Positions 1 through 8,094 of a stretch of 64,000 nt of DNA are shown here, one piece after another. How positions within the stretch are numbered: the stretch's first letter is position 1; every line of letters begins with the position of its first letter. Under the pieces are notes generated by a model. It ran no database searches. It was not told the origin of the DNA and saw only the letters and a list, made by a program, of their open reading frames with translations. A program made the position numbers and the translations under genes. The DNA is from Neoroseomonas terrae (GTDB lineage: Bacteria > Pseudomonadota > Alphaproteobacteria > Acetobacterales > Acetobacteraceae), in contig NZ_JAAEDI010000029.1 of assembly GCF_018129025.1 (NCBI RefSeq), forward strand, positions 1 through 64,000, given 5' to 3'.

Positions 1-274
1 CGCGCGCGTCGCGCCGCCGCCGACCATGCTGCGTGCCGCGACGATCCCGGCACCGGCGATCGTGCCGCCCGCGCCGCCGGCGCCGGTGGTGCGCGCCTTT
101 CCGGCGGCCCGGCCGCGCTTCGGATCGCGCAGCTGCTGCTGGCCGATCGGTGAGCCGGGGACGAGCGGCTTCCGCTTTTGCGGCGCCGACCCCATGGCCG
201 GCAAGCCCTATTGCACCGAGCATGCGGCGATGGCCTATGTGAAGCCGCGCGACCGGCGCGAGGACGCCGCGTAG
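1..274 (+). CDS. gcrA: GcrA cell-cycle regulator, C-terminal part (5' truncated)
   Basis: The reading frame is open from the window edge, so only the last 90 or so codons are present. The visible part has an Ala/Pro-rich linker followed by the conserved GcrA tail: a Cys-Cys-Trp-Pro-Ile-Gly-Glu element, an FRFCG element and a GKPYCTEHAAMAY element. In alphaproteobacteria GcrA associates with sigma70 RNA polymerase and activates promoters carrying methylated GANTC sites together with CcrM; that role is family knowledge. The N-terminal helix-turn-helix lies outside the window. A GC-rich inverted repeat follows about 57 bp after the stop. Identification of the family is firm because the Cys-rich tail is distinctive. 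Confidence 0.88.
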   Translation, partial: ARVAPPPTMLRAATIPAPAIVPPAPPAPVVRAFPAARPRFGSRSCCWPIGEPGTSGFRFCGADPMAGKPYCTEHAAMAYVKPRDRREDAA

Positions 275-330
275 CCCTATGCCTGGTCGCGGCCCGGATT
301 GAGGGGTCGCGCCACCGGGCGCTGCGCGCG

Positions 331-355
331 CCGGGGAGGGTCTCTGTCCCTCCCG
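331..355 (+). terminator. Possible gcrA terminator hairpin
   Basis: The arms CCGGGGAGGG and CCCTCCCGG pair around a loop near TCTCTGT, with one bulged G. A T-rich run (TTTTCTTTT) starts roughly 20 bases after the stem, which is further than in a textbook intrinsic terminator. It sits between gcrA and the next gene on the same strand, so attenuation or termination is plausible but not certain. Confidence 0.35.
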
Positions 356-437
356 GCTACCCTTCGCCCGCTTTTCTTTTGCGTTTCGGAAGCGCCACCT
401 TCCGCTCCCGCCGCATTGCGGCAATGCTGGCCGCGAC

Positions 438-1307
438 ATGCAATCACGCCTCGCCGGGGTGGCGCTGCAACTCGCGGCGCTGGCGACCTTTGTCGTCATG
501 GACACCATCATCAAGCTGCTGACCGCGGGGTTCCCCGTGACGCAGGTGATGTGGGCACGCTTTCTCTTCGGCTTCGTCACCGTCGCAGTCGCGCTGCGGC
601 TGGCCGGCGGCCAGTTTCCCTGGCGTAGCCGCGCACCAGGCTGGCAGACGCTGCGCAGCCTCATCCTCGCGGCCTGCAATTTCCTGTTCACCACCGCGCT
701 GGTCCACATCCCACTCGCGGATGCGACGGCGGTCGGCTTCGCCTCGCCTCTTTTCACCATTGCCCTGGCGGCGATCGTGCTGAAGGAAAAGGTGGGCTGG
801 CGGCGCTGGCTGGGGGTGGCGATCGGGCTGCTCGGCGTCGTGGTGCTGCTGCGCCCGCCCTTCCTGTTCGGTGCGGCGCCGGTGCATTGGGCGATGGTGC
901 TGCCGCTGGGCACGGCAGCGCTGTTCGCGGTGTACCAGATCCTGACGCGGCGCCTCGCCGCGCTGGACGACCCGCACACCACCATCTTCCACACCAGCCT
1001 GGCGGCGGCGGTGGTGATGTCGGCGACCACGCCGCTCGCCTGGACCTGGCCGACGGCCGAGGGCTGGGCCGCGCTGGTGCTGCTCGGCGTGCTGGGCGGG
1101 GCGGGGCATGGGCTGCTGGTGATGGCCTTCGCGCGCGCGCCGGCCAGCCTGCTCGCGCCCATGTCCTACACCCAGATCATCTGGGCCGTGCTGGCGGGCG
1201 TGCTGGTGTTCGGGGACGTGCCGGATGTGCTGACCGTGCTGGGCATGGTGATCGTGGCGGCGGGCGGCATTCTGGTCGCGCTTCCGGACCGGAGGCGCCT
1301 GGGCTGA
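438..1307 (+). CDS. EamA/DMT-family membrane transporter
   Basis: The 289-residue product is almost entirely hydrophobic, with about ten predicted membrane segments arranged as two repeats of five, the layout of the drug/metabolite transporter (EamA) family. The first repeat starts right at the N-terminus with a helix followed by FVVMDTIIKLL and a basic WARF segment; the second starts near residue 150 with an aromatic-rich helix around AVYQILTRR. Proteins of this family export or import small metabolites, but substrate cannot be told from sequence. The start ATG at 438 directly precedes the first helix, and no longer N-terminus is needed. It stands alone, with a gap of about 170 bases before the next gene. 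Confidence 0.85.
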   Translation: MQSRLAGVALQLAALATFVVMDTIIKLLTAGFPVTQVMWARFLFGFVTVAVALRLAGGQFPWRSRAPGWQTLRSLILAACNFLFTTALVHIPLADATAVGFASPLFTIALAAIVLKEKVGWRRWLGVAIGLLGVVVLLRPPFLFGAAPVHWAMVLPLGTAALFAVYQILTRRLAALDDPHTTIFHTSLAAAVVMSATTPLAWTWPTAEGWAALVLLGVLGGAGHGLLVMAFARAPASLLAPMSYTQIIWAVLAGVLVFGDVPDVLTVLGMVIVAAGGILVALPDRRRLG

Positions 1308-1357
1308 GGGAACGCCTGGAAAGCCCAGTGGCGGATGGTCTTTGACTGCCGGGAATC

Positions 1358-1386
1358 TTGCGTCGCGGCCCCCGCTGGTCTAGCGA
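1358..1386 (+). promoter_or_regulatory. Sigma70-like promoter before the PmtA-like gene
   Basis: TTGCGT at 1358-1363 and TAGCGA at 1381-1386 are separated by exactly 17 bases and lie about 90 bases before the likely start codon. The same TTGNNN-17-TAGNNN form occurs before the aldo/keto reductase and hrcA genes in this window, which supports it; no transcript data are available. Confidence 0.4.
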
Positions 1387-1476
1387 AGCGACGCATCGCT
1401 TGCATGGTTTCGGTGGCCTCCCGGCCCGCCGGGGTGCTGCGGCCCCGGCGTCCGGGGCGCGGGCGTGAGGGAATCG

Positions 1477-2181
1477 ATGACAGACATCGGACTGGCCAAG
1501 GGGGCCGAGGAACGCGGGCATGCGCGAGCGACGCTCGATGCCGACAGCGTGCGGGAAGCCTATCGCCGCTGGGCGGGCGTCTATGATGTCGTGTTCGGCG
1601 GGGTGTCGGGCTTCGGCCGGCGACGGGCCGTCGCCGCGGTGAACCGCCTCGGCGGGCCGCGCGTGCTGGAAGTGGGGGTGGGCACCGGACTCGCCCTGCC
1701 GCATTACCGGCGGGACCATCAGGTGGTCGGCATCGACCTGTCTCGCGACATGCTGGAGAAGGCGCGTGAACGCGTGGCGACCGAGAAGCTCGCCAATGTT
1801 CGCGGCCTGGTCGAGATGAACGCCGAGGACATGGCTTTCGCCGATGGGTCGTTCGACATCGCGGTCGCGATGTTCACGGCATCCGTCGTGCCGGACGCAA
1901 AGAGGCTGTTCGCCGAGATGTCGCGCGTGGTGCGCCCGGGCGGCCACCTGCTGTTCGTCAATCATTTCGCGGCCGAGGGCGGGCCGCGCTGGTGGATCGA
2001 ACGGGCGATGGCGCCGCTGGCGCGTCGCCTCGGCTGGCATCCGGACTTCGCGCTGCGCGACCTGTTCTCGCCCGAGACGACGACGGTCGAGAGCATCGAG
2101 CCCTGCCCGCCCGTCGGCATCTTCACCCTGGTGCAGATGCGCAACCCGGCGGAACAGCCATCCGCACTCGCCGCGGCGTAG
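1477..2181 (+). CDS. SAM-dependent methyltransferase, PmtA-like (phospholipid N-methyltransferase)
   Basis: The 234-residue product is a class I Rossmann methyltransferase. Motif I, VLEVGVGTG, is at residues 63-71; VVGIDLSRDML follows as the acidic ribose-binding strand, and FDIAVAMFTASVVPD and VVRPGGHLLFVNHF supply later core motifs. The N-terminal Tyr-Arg-Arg-Trp-Ala-xx-Tyr-Asp segment and overall length match the Rhodobacter-type phosphatidylethanolamine N-methyltransferase family, which turns PE into PC in three SAM-dependent steps at the membrane. An ATG at 1477 is preferred over an in-frame GTG at 1465. A ubiquinone-biosynthesis (UbiE-like) role is the main alternative; the gene is not in an obvious lipid operon. 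Confidence 0.72.
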   Translation: MTDIGLAKGAEERGHARATLDADSVREAYRRWAGVYDVVFGGVSGFGRRRAVAAVNRLGGPRVLEVGVGTGLALPHYRRDHQVVGIDLSRDMLEKARERVATEKLANVRGLVEMNAEDMAFADGSFDIAVAMFTASVVPDAKRLFAEMSRVVRPGGHLLFVNHFAAEGGPRWWIERAMAPLARRLGWHPDFALRDLFSPETTTVESIEPCPPVGIFTLVQMRNPAEQPSALAAA

Positions 2182-2256
2182 CAGCGGCCAGCTTCGCGCA
2201 CCGCCAGCGCTAACGTTCCGGCTGCGCAGGATTGCGCCGTCGGCGGGCGTGCTCCC

Positions 2257-2286
2257 TTGTGCGGTCAGGGGTCGCGCGACTATGGT
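2257..2286 (+). promoter_or_regulatory. Candidate promoter of the cytochrome oxidase cluster
   Basis: TTGTGC at 2257-2262 and TATGGT at 2281-2286 are 18 bases apart. A transcript from here would have a leader of roughly 170 bases that includes the 27-bp tandem repeat in front of coxB. It also argues against reading the coxB frame as starting at the TTG at 2257, which would be part of the -35 element. Confidence 0.42.
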
Positions 2287-2381
2287 CCGCGCGCGGCGCC
2301 GGGCCCCTGGGCTGGCGGCGCATGCTTCGTCCTGACCGGTTCCCTGGTCGAGGGCGGCGGAGGCGGAGTTCTTGGGGTTGC

Positions 2382-2462
2382 GCGGCGACGCGCACGGGCT
2401 AGGAGTGCGCGGCGACGCGCACGGGTGATGCTGATGCGGCGACGCGCACGGGGAATGGTGAT
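2382..2462 (+). repeat. Three tandem copies of a 27-bp repeat before coxB
   Basis: The 17-base core GCGGCGACGCGCACGGG occurs at 2382-2398, 2409-2425 and 2436-2452, exactly 27 bases apart each time. The last ten bases of each 27-bp unit are less conserved. Because 27 is a multiple of three, the coxB frame stays open through the repeat and would read RRRAR three times if translated. The copies end at the preferred coxB start, so they probably lie in the 5' leader or add extra basic residues ahead of the signal peptide. Confidence 0.85.
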
Positions 2463-3360
2463 GCGGTTGAGCGACTTGAAGCGCTTCGGGGCGGCGATGG
2501 GCGGCCTGGGGGCCGTGCTGGCGGGGACGCCGGCTTTGGCGCAGGAGGGCGGCATGGTCGGCGCGCCGCACGCCTGGGGCATGGGCCTGCAGGAAGCAGG
2601 CGGCCCGATCAAGGAAGCGATCCACGACTTCAACAACCTGATCTTCATCATCATCGTGTTGATCACGATCCTGGTCGCGGGGCTGCTGGCGTGGTGCCTC
2701 TGGCGCTATCGCGCCGAGGCGAACCCGACCCCGTCGACCACCAGCCACCACACGCTGCTCGAGGTCGCCTGGACGGTCGTGCCGGTGGTCATCCTGCTGG
2801 TCATCGCGATCCCGTCCTTCCGTCTGATCTACTACGAGGACCGGACGCCCAACGCCGACCTCACGATCAACGTGCAGGGGCGCCAGTGGTACTGGCACTA
2901 CAGCTACCCGGACCACGGCAACTTCGCCTTCGACAGCTACCCGATCCCCGAGGATCAGCTGCCGCCGGAGCGGCGCCACCTCTATCGCCTCGCGGTCGAC
3001 AACGAGCTGGTGATTCCGATCGGCGCCAATGTCCGCGTCATCACGCAGGGCTATGACGTGATCCACTCCTTCTTCGTCCCGGCGCTCGGCATCCAGCGCT
3101 ACACCATCCCGGGCCGCGCGCTCGAGACATGGATGCGGGCCGACCGCGAAGGCGTCTTCTACGGCCAGTGCAACCAGATCTGCGGCACCAACCACTGGTT
3201 CATGCCGATCGCCGTGCGCGCCGTGAGCCAGGCTGATTTCGACAAGTGGGTGGCCGAGGCGCGCACGCGCTTCGCCCGCGCCGAGGAGCCGGCCGCGCCG
3301 GCGCTCGCCGCGCCCGCCCAGACCGACGACACCGTGCAGATTGCGGAGGCGCGCCGCTAA
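2461..3360 (+). CDS. coxB: Cytochrome c oxidase subunit II
   Basis: From the ATG at 2461 the product is 299 residues: a signal sequence ending near ALA-QEGG, two transmembrane helices (about residues 57-80 and 97-120), and a periplasmic cupredoxin domain. The CuA ligand pattern C-x3-C-x3-H-x2-M is intact at about residues 237-248 ([12 protein letters not shown]), as is the aromatic electron-entry patch [11 protein letters not shown]. This subunit takes electrons from cytochrome c and passes them to heme a. Earlier in-frame starts (ATG 2428, 2434, 2455) would add an Arg-rich stretch encoded by the tandem repeat. It leads the cluster coxB-ctaD-ctaB-ctaG. Confidence 0.95.
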   Translation: MRLSDLKRFGAAMGGLGAVLAGTPALAQEGGMVGAPHAWGMGLQEAGGPIKEAIHDFNNLIFIIIVLITILVAGLLAWCLWRYRAEANPTPSTTSHHTLLEVAWTVVPVVILLVIAIPSFRLIYYEDRTPNADLTINVQGRQWYWHYSYPDHGNFAFDSYPIPEDQLPPERRHLYRLAVDNELVIPIGANVRVITQGYDVIHSFFVPALGIQRYTIPGRALETWMRADREGVFYGQCNQICGTNHWFMPIAVRAVSQADFDKWVAEARTRFARAEEPAAPALAAPAQTDDTVQIAEARR

Positions 3361-3382
3361 GGCGCGATCCGGAGGAAGAACG

Positions 3383-4978
3383 ATGGCCACCGCATCGAAC
3401 GCGCATCACGACGCCCACCACGACCACAAGCCGGGCTTCCTGTCCCGCTGGCTGTTCTCGACGAACCACAAGGACATCGGGACGCTCTACATCATCTTCG
3501 CTGTCTTCGCGTCGCTGATCGGCGTAGGCATCTCGGTGCTGATGCGCATCGAGCTGCAGCAGCCGGGGATGCAGATCTTCGCCGACGGCCAGATGTGGAA
3601 CGCGCTGGTCTCCGCGCACGGCCTCATCATGGTGTTCTTCGTGGTCATGCCCGCGCTGATCGGCGGCTTCGGCAACTGGTTCGTGCCGATCATGATCGGC
3701 GCGCCGGACATGGCCTTCCCGCGCATGAACAACATCAGCTTCTGGCTGCTGGTGCCGGCGTTCCTGCTGCTGCTCGCCTCCGCCTTCGTCGGCGAAGGGC
3801 CCGGCGCGGGCTGGACGATCTATCCGCCGCTGTCGTCGAACCAGTACCACCCGTCGATGGCGATGGACCTGGCGCTGTTCTCGCTTCACCTCGCGGGCGC
3901 TTCCTCGATCCTCGGTGCGTCGAACTTCATCACGACCATCCTGAACATGCGCGCGCCGGGCATGACCCTGCACAAGATGCCGCTGTTCGTGTGGTCGATG
4001 CTGGTCACCGCCTTCCTGCTGCTGCTGGCCGTGCCGGTGCTGGCGGGCGCGATCACCATGCTGATCACCGACCGCAACTTCGGCACCGCCTTCTTCAAGC
4101 CCGAGGGCGGCGGCGACCCGGTGCTGTTCCAGCACCTGTTCTGGTTCTTCGGCCACCCCGAAGTCTACATCATGATCCTGCCGGGCTTCGGCATCATCAG
4201 CCACGTGATCAGCACTTTCAGCCGCAAGCCGGTGTTCGGCTACCTCGGCATGGCCTACGCCATGGTCGCGATCGGCTTCGTGGGCTTCATCGTGTGGGCC
4301 CACCACATGTTCCAGTCGGGCATCGACGTGAACACCCGCGCCTACTTCATGGCCGCGACGCTGGTGATCGCGGTGCCGACGGGCATCAAGATCTTCTCCT
4401 GGATCGCCACCATGTGGGGTGGCTCGATCGAGCTGAAGACGCCGATGCTGTTCGCCATCGGCTTCATCTTCCTGTTCACCGTCGGCGGCGTCACCGGCGT
4501 CGTGCTGGCGAATGCCGGCATCACCCAGGTGTTGCACAACACCTATTACGTCGTCGCGCACTTCCACTACGTGCTGTCGCTCGGCGCGGTGTTCAGCATC
4601 TACGCCGGCTTCTACTACTGGATCGGCAAGATGAGCGGCCACCAGTACCCCGAGTTCTGGGGCAAGGTGCACTTCTGGATGACCTTCATCGGCGTGAACC
4701 TGACCTTCTTCCCGATGCACTTCTCGGGCAACCAGGGCATGCCGCGCCGCTATCCGGACTATCCTGAGGCGCTGACGGCCTGGAACCTGATTGCCTCGGT
4801 GGGGTCCTACATCTCGGCCGCGTCGCTGCTGCTGTTCCTCTACGTCGTCTTCCTGACCTTCCGCTCGAAGGAGAAGGTGGCCGACAACTACTGGGGCCCG
4901 GGTGCGACGACGCTCGAATGGCAGGTTTCGTCCCCGCCGCCCTTCCACACCTTCGATGAGCTGCCTCGCATCCGTTAA
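3383..4978 (+). CDS. ctaD: Cytochrome c oxidase subunit I
   Basis: The start ATG at 3383 has a strong ribosome site (GGAGG at 3371-3375); an upstream in-frame ATG at 3341 lies inside coxB and is rejected. The 531-residue, twelve-helix protein carries the heme-copper oxidase signatures: the [12 protein letters not shown] opening, the heme a His in [10 protein letters not shown], the FGHPEVYI His-Tyr pair of the CuB site, a WAHHMF pair for CuB, and HFHYVLS with the heme a and a3 ligands. This is the catalytic subunit that reduces oxygen and pumps protons (aa3 type, A-family). It lies 22 bases after coxB and is surely cotranscribed. Confidence 0.97.
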   Translation: MATASNAHHDAHHDHKPGFLSRWLFSTNHKDIGTLYIIFAVFASLIGVGISVLMRIELQQPGMQIFADGQMWNALVSAHGLIMVFFVVMPALIGGFGNWFVPIMIGAPDMAFPRMNNISFWLLVPAFLLLLASAFVGEGPGAGWTIYPPLSSNQYHPSMAMDLALFSLHLAGASSILGASNFITTILNMRAPGMTLHKMPLFVWSMLVTAFLLLLAVPVLAGAITMLITDRNFGTAFFKPEGGGDPVLFQHLFWFFGHPEVYIMILPGFGIISHVISTFSRKPVFGYLGMAYAMVAIGFVGFIVWAHHMFQSGIDVNTRAYFMAATLVIAVPTGIKIFSWIATMWGGSIELKTPMLFAIGFIFLFTVGGVTGVVLANAGITQVLHNTYYVVAHFHYVLSLGAVFSIYAGFYYWIGKMSGHQYPEFWGKVHFWMTFIGVNLTFFPMHFSGNQGMPRRYPDYPEALTAWNLIASVGSYISAASLLLFLYVVFLTFRSKEKVADNYWGPGATTLEWQVSSPPPFHTFDELPRIR

Positions 4979-5004
4979 CCGGACGCCGCAGCAACGGAGC
5001 GACC

Positions 5005-5964
5005 ATGAGCGAAGCCGCCATGGAACCGGGACAGGGGGGCAACGCCCCCCTTCCTGCGTCCTACGACATGTCCGAGGTGGGCGACTGGATCGCCCTGCTG
5101 AAGCCGCGGGTGATGTCGCTCGTCGTCTTCTCGGGGCTGGCCGGCATGCTGGTGGCACCTGGCGCGACCGCGATGCACCCGGTGCTCGCGGCGACGGCCA
5201 TACTGTGCATCGCCGTCGCCGCCGGCGCCGCCGGCGCCATCAACATGTGGTACGATCGCGACATCGATGCGGTGATGCGTCGTACGGCCAAGCGACCGAT
5301 CCCGGCCGGGCGGATCGCCCCACGGGCGGCGCTCGCCTTCGGCATCTGGCTCTCGGTCGCCTCCGTCACCATGATGTGGATGGCGACCAATGTCGCAGCC
5401 GCCTTCGTGCTGGCGCTGTCGATCGCCTTCTACGTCTTCGTCTACACGATGTGGCTGAAGCGGCGGACGCCGCAGAACATTGTCATCGGCGGTGCGGCCG
5501 GTGCCTTCCCACCGGTGATCGGCTGGGCGGCCGTGACCGGCGACGTGACGATGGTGCCGATCATCCTCTTCGCCATCGTCTTTGTCTGGACCCCGCCGCA
5601 TTTCTGGTCGCTCGCCCTGTGGGCGCATGACGACTACGCGAGGGCCGGTGTGCCCATGCTGCCCGTGACGGCGGGTGCCAGGGAAACCCGGCGGCAGATC
5701 GTGATCTACACCGCGGTTCTGGCGCCGCTGGGGCTCGTGCCGTGGCTCGTCGGTTTCTCGGGCCCGGCCTATGCCGTCGTGGCGGCCGTGCTGGGCGGGC
5801 TCTTCCTCCGCCACGCCATCGCCGTGCTGCGCGACCGACAGGATGAGACCGGCCGCAGCCTGACGAACGATGCGCCGGCCCGCGCCTGCTTCCGCTACTC
5901 GCTGTACTACCTGTTCATCCTGTTCGCCGCGCTGGTGGCGGACCACCTGGTGCTTGGCGCATGA
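5005..5964 (+). CDS. ctaB: Protoheme IX farnesyltransferase (heme O synthase)
   Basis: The 319-residue UbiA-superfamily membrane protein has the first Asp-rich motif NMWYDRDIDAVMRR (about residues 76-89), which binds the Mg-diphosphate of farnesyl diphosphate, and about nine membrane helices. It converts heme B to heme O, the precursor of the heme a used by the oxidase encoded just upstream. Start ATG at 5005 lies 26 bases after ctaD. Its stop overlaps the start of the following small gene by four bases (ATGA), implying translational coupling. Confidence 0.95.
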   Translation: MSEAAMEPGQGGNAPLPASYDMSEVGDWIALLKPRVMSLVVFSGLAGMLVAPGATAMHPVLAATAILCIAVAAGAAGAINMWYDRDIDAVMRRTAKRPIPAGRIAPRAALAFGIWLSVASVTMMWMATNVAAAFVLALSIAFYVFVYTMWLKRRTPQNIVIGGAAGAFPPVIGWAAVTGDVTMVPIILFAIVFVWTPPHFWSLALWAHDDYARAGVPMLPVTAGARETRRQIVIYTAVLAPLGLVPWLVGFSGPAYAVVAAVLGGLFLRHAIAVLRDRQDETGRSLTNDAPARACFRYSLYYLFILFAALVADHLVLGA

Positions 5965-6092
5965 CGCCCGAGGAGGAACGCGCGCTGTTCGAGCGCCGCC
6001 GCCGGGGACGCAGCATCGCCATCCTGCTGGTGCTGATCGGCTTGGCGGCGCTGTTCTACTTCGTCGGCATGGCGCGGCTGCTGCGCGGCTGA
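5961..6092 (+). CDS. Small single-pass membrane protein of the cox cluster (CoxF-like)
   Basis: This 43-codon gene starts in the ATGA overlap with ctaB and ends about 30 bases before ctaG. The product has an acidic-then-basic N-terminus (MTPEEERALFERRRRGR), one hydrophobic helix at about residues 19-38 and a short basic end. Tiny membrane proteins of this layout occupy the same place between ctaB and ctaG in many alphaproteobacteria, often annotated CoxF or assembly-associated; the exact role is not known to me. Position, overlap and topology are the support, since the sequence is too short for confident homology. Confidence 0.75.
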   Translation: MTPEEERALFERRRRGRSIAILLVLIGLAALFYFVGMARLLRG

Positions 6093-6125
6093 CGCAGCCT
6101 TGCCAAGCCGACCCCGGTGGCGCAG

Positions 6126-6749
6126 ATGACGGCCATGGATGAGACACGCGCCGCGGCGATCCAGCGCCGCAACCGGCGGGCCGGCATCGGCCTTGCGACC
6201 GTGGTGGTCGGGATGGTCGGGCTCGCCTTCGCGGCCGTCCCGCTCTACGACCTGTTCTGCCGCGTCACCGGCTACAATGGGACGGTCCAGACCGGCGCCG
6301 CGGCACCCGGCGCGACCGGACGCACCATCCAGGTCCGCTTCGCAGCCCAGACCGACCGCAACCTGCCGTGGAGCTTCCAGCCCGAGCAGGCGAGCATGAC
6401 GGTGCGGCTGGGGGAGGAAGGCCTCGCCTTCTACACAGCCAACAACCGCGCCGACACGCCGGTCACCGGCATCTCCGTCTACAACGTGACGCCGGAGAAG
6501 GTCGGCCGCTACTTCCACAAGGTCGCCTGCTTCTGCTTCGACGAGCAGACGTTGACCCCCGGCCAGCGGGTGGACATGCCGCTCTCCTTCTGGGTGGACC
6601 CGCGCATCGCCGAGGACCCGAACACGCGGGACGTCACGACCATCACCCTGTCCTACACCTTCTTCCGCACGATCGAGGATGCGGAGCGCGCCGGCGCGCT
6701 CGCGAATGCGGGGGCACATGTCGGGCGGGCCGGGACGCGCGCGAACTGA
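6126..6749 (+). CDS. ctaG: Cytochrome c oxidase assembly protein CtaG (Cox11)
   Basis: The product is about 207 residues with one N-terminal membrane anchor and a periplasmic immunoglobulin-like domain. Family features visible are AVPLYDLFCRVTGYNGT just after the anchor and the copper-binding CFCFDEQTL element followed by VDMPLSFWVDP. CtaG inserts copper into the CuB site of subunit I. The start is uncertain: a GTG at 6117 and ATGs at 6126 and 6135 are all in frame; 6126 is chosen. In most alphaproteobacteria ctaE (subunit III) follows directly; here the cluster ends and a palindromic repeat pair follows instead. Confidence 0.93.
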   Translation: MTAMDETRAAAIQRRNRRAGIGLATVVVGMVGLAFAAVPLYDLFCRVTGYNGTVQTGAAAPGATGRTIQVRFAAQTDRNLPWSFQPEQASMTVRLGEEGLAFYTANNRADTPVTGISVYNVTPEKVGRYFHKVACFCFDEQTLTPGQRVDMPLSFWVDPRIAEDPNTRDVTTITLSYTFFRTIEDAERAGALANAGAHVGRAGTRAN

Positions 6750-6800
6750 CGTGTTGTGGGGGTGCCCTTCGGCGCTCGCCTGTCAGTGTGACGGATTTGC

Positions 6801-7032
6801 GGAGAGGGGCTTTGCCCCTCTCCGAACTTCACCCCACCAAAGGCCGAAAGGCCTTTGGAAACCAATACCGCGCGTCCGGGCAGGGTGAGGCTCGGAGGCC
6901 CACACCGGAAGCGCTACCGGGCCGCCGCGCCCATTCGCGGGTCCCGCGCCACCGTTTTGCCCTGCGCCAAATCGAGGCTTCCAAAGGCCTTTCGGCCTTT
7001 GGTGGGGTGGTTTGGAGGGGCAAGGCCCCTCC
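6801..7032 (+). repeat. Inverted pair of composite palindromic units (copy 1)
   Basis: This fills the gap of about 310 bases between ctaG and the next gene. Left unit: hairpin A at 6801-6823 (GGAGAGGGGC around TTT), a linker GAACTTCACCCCACC, hairpin B at 6839-6856 (AAAGGCC, GAAA loop, GGCCTTT), then GGAAACC. Right unit is the same in reverse orientation: B at 6983-7000 and A at 7014-7032. The two face each other across 112 bases, for a total of 232 bp. The same architecture recurs at 9.5, 23.2 and 27.5 kb. No open frame of note lies inside. Confidence 0.9.
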
Positions 7033-7061
7033 AACGGCCCAACCTCGCCGGACGGATCCCG

Positions 7062-7505
7062 CTACCCGCCGCGCTGCTCCAACCGCGCGATCCGGGCCTC
7101 GAGTTGCGTGACCTGATGCGCCGCGATGGCGGCGAGGGTCTCGTTCAGCAGCCGCTGCGCCTCGGCAAGCGCCGCCGCTTCCATCGTCGCAAGGCCGCTG
7201 CGCAACTGGGCCAGCGCGCCGGCCAGATCGGTGGGCGCGGCCGGTGCCGGTGGCGGCACGGGTGGCGCGGCCGCTGCCGCGGCCTCCCCCGGCCAAACCA
7301 CCGTCATTCCTAGGTTCTGCCCTTCGGGGCTGCCGACAATCTCGTCGATCAGCTGGCGGCGCATCTCGGGGCGGTTCTCGACGCGCAGGAGGTGGTGGCG
7401 GTAGCCATCCTCGTCGGGCCAGCGGTTCAGGATAAGCGTGTAGAGGTTCACGACGAACTCGTGGTCGCTGCCGCCGAGCAGGTCGTTGCCGTTCACTTCG
7501 CGCAT
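7062..7505 (-). CDS. DUF4214-domain protein with Ala/Pro linker and coiled-coil tail
   Basis: From the ATG at 7505 the product is 147 residues. Residues 1-65 hold a DUF4214-like segment (FVVNLYTLILNRWPDEDGYRHHL), seen in phycobilisome-linker-like and secreted repeat proteins. An Ala/Pro linker follows (about residues 75-90), and the last 55 residues are Ala/Leu/Glu-rich with heptad spacing, suggesting a coiled coil ending in LEARIARLEQRGG. The frame extends upstream to 7565, but that would overlap tadA and add no recognisable sequence. No signal peptide is seen. Function is unknown; such domains often sit in cell-surface or polymer-associated proteins. Confidence 0.7.
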   Translation of the reverse strand: MREVNGNDLLGGSDHEFVVNLYTLILNRWPDEDGYRHHLLRVENRPEMRRQLIDEIVGSPEGQNLGMTVVWPGEAAAAAAPPVPPPAPAAPTDLAGALAQLRSGLATMEAAALAEAQRLLNETLAAIAAHQVTQLEARIARLEQRGG

Positions 7506-7561
7506 GGCGTCCTGCCTCACTCCCACTGCCGATCGAGGAATGCCGCCTTGCGTGGCGAGGG

Positions 7562-8002
7562 TCAACGGCGTGCGGAGAAGAAGGCGCGCAGCAGGGTGGC
7601 GCTGTCGGTCTCACGCACGCCGCCCACGATCTCCGGCACATGATGGCAGGATGGCGCGGCGAAGATGCGTGCGCCGTGCTCGACGCCGCCGCCCTTGGGA
7701 TCGTAGGCGCCGAAGACGATCCGCTTCACCCGGAAGAAGGACGCTGCCTGGGCGCACATGGGGCAGGGTTCGAGGGTGACGGTCAGGGTGCAGTCGGGCA
7801 GGCGGGGGGAACCAAGGCGCGCGGCGGCGGCGCGCAGGGCGAGGATCTCGGCATGCGCCGTGGGGTCGTTGCGGGCTTCGACTTCGTTGCCGGCGGCAGC
7901 CAGCACAGCGCCGGTGGCGTCGGTGACGACTGCGCCGACCGGCACCTCGCCACGCGCGGCGGCGGCGGCGGCTTCGATCAGCGCGCGTTCGATGGGCGTC
8001 AT
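7562..8002 (-). CDS. tadA: tRNA-specific adenosine deaminase
   Basis: The 146-residue product starts MTPIERALIEAA. The zinc deaminase motifs are complete: TAHAE with His50 and the catalytic Glu52, and EPCPMC with Cys80 and Cys83. TadA converts adenosine 34 to inosine in tRNA-Arg(ACG), which is normally essential. The chosen ATG at 8002 trims twelve doubtful residues from the longest frame. It lies upstream of the DUF4214 gene on the same strand, with about 56 bases between the tadA stop and the chosen DUF4214 start. Confidence 0.93.
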   Translation of the reverse strand: MTPIERALIEAAAAAARGEVPVGAVVTDATGAVLAAAGNEVEARNDPTAHAEILALRAAAARLGSPRLPDCTLTVTLEPCPMCAQAASFFRVKRIVFGAYDPKGGGVEHGARIFAAPSCHHVPEIVGGVRETDSATLLRAFFSARR

Positions 8003-8094
8003 GGCCCGACCCGTAGAGCAGATCGCGCCTTCCGCCAAAGTGTCAGCGGAAGCCGCCCGGCTGAAAGGTCAGCCGGGCGGTCGTCAGGAACGCA

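Noticed and set aside
1177-5158. Long minus-strand frames opposite the cox cluster
   Set aside because: They are antisense to clear cox genes and encode His/Arg/Asp-rich sequence without motifs.
6801-7032. Intrinsic terminator for ctaG
   Set aside because: The hairpins have no T-run, and the unit recurs in inverted pairs at four other places, so it is better described as a repeat element.
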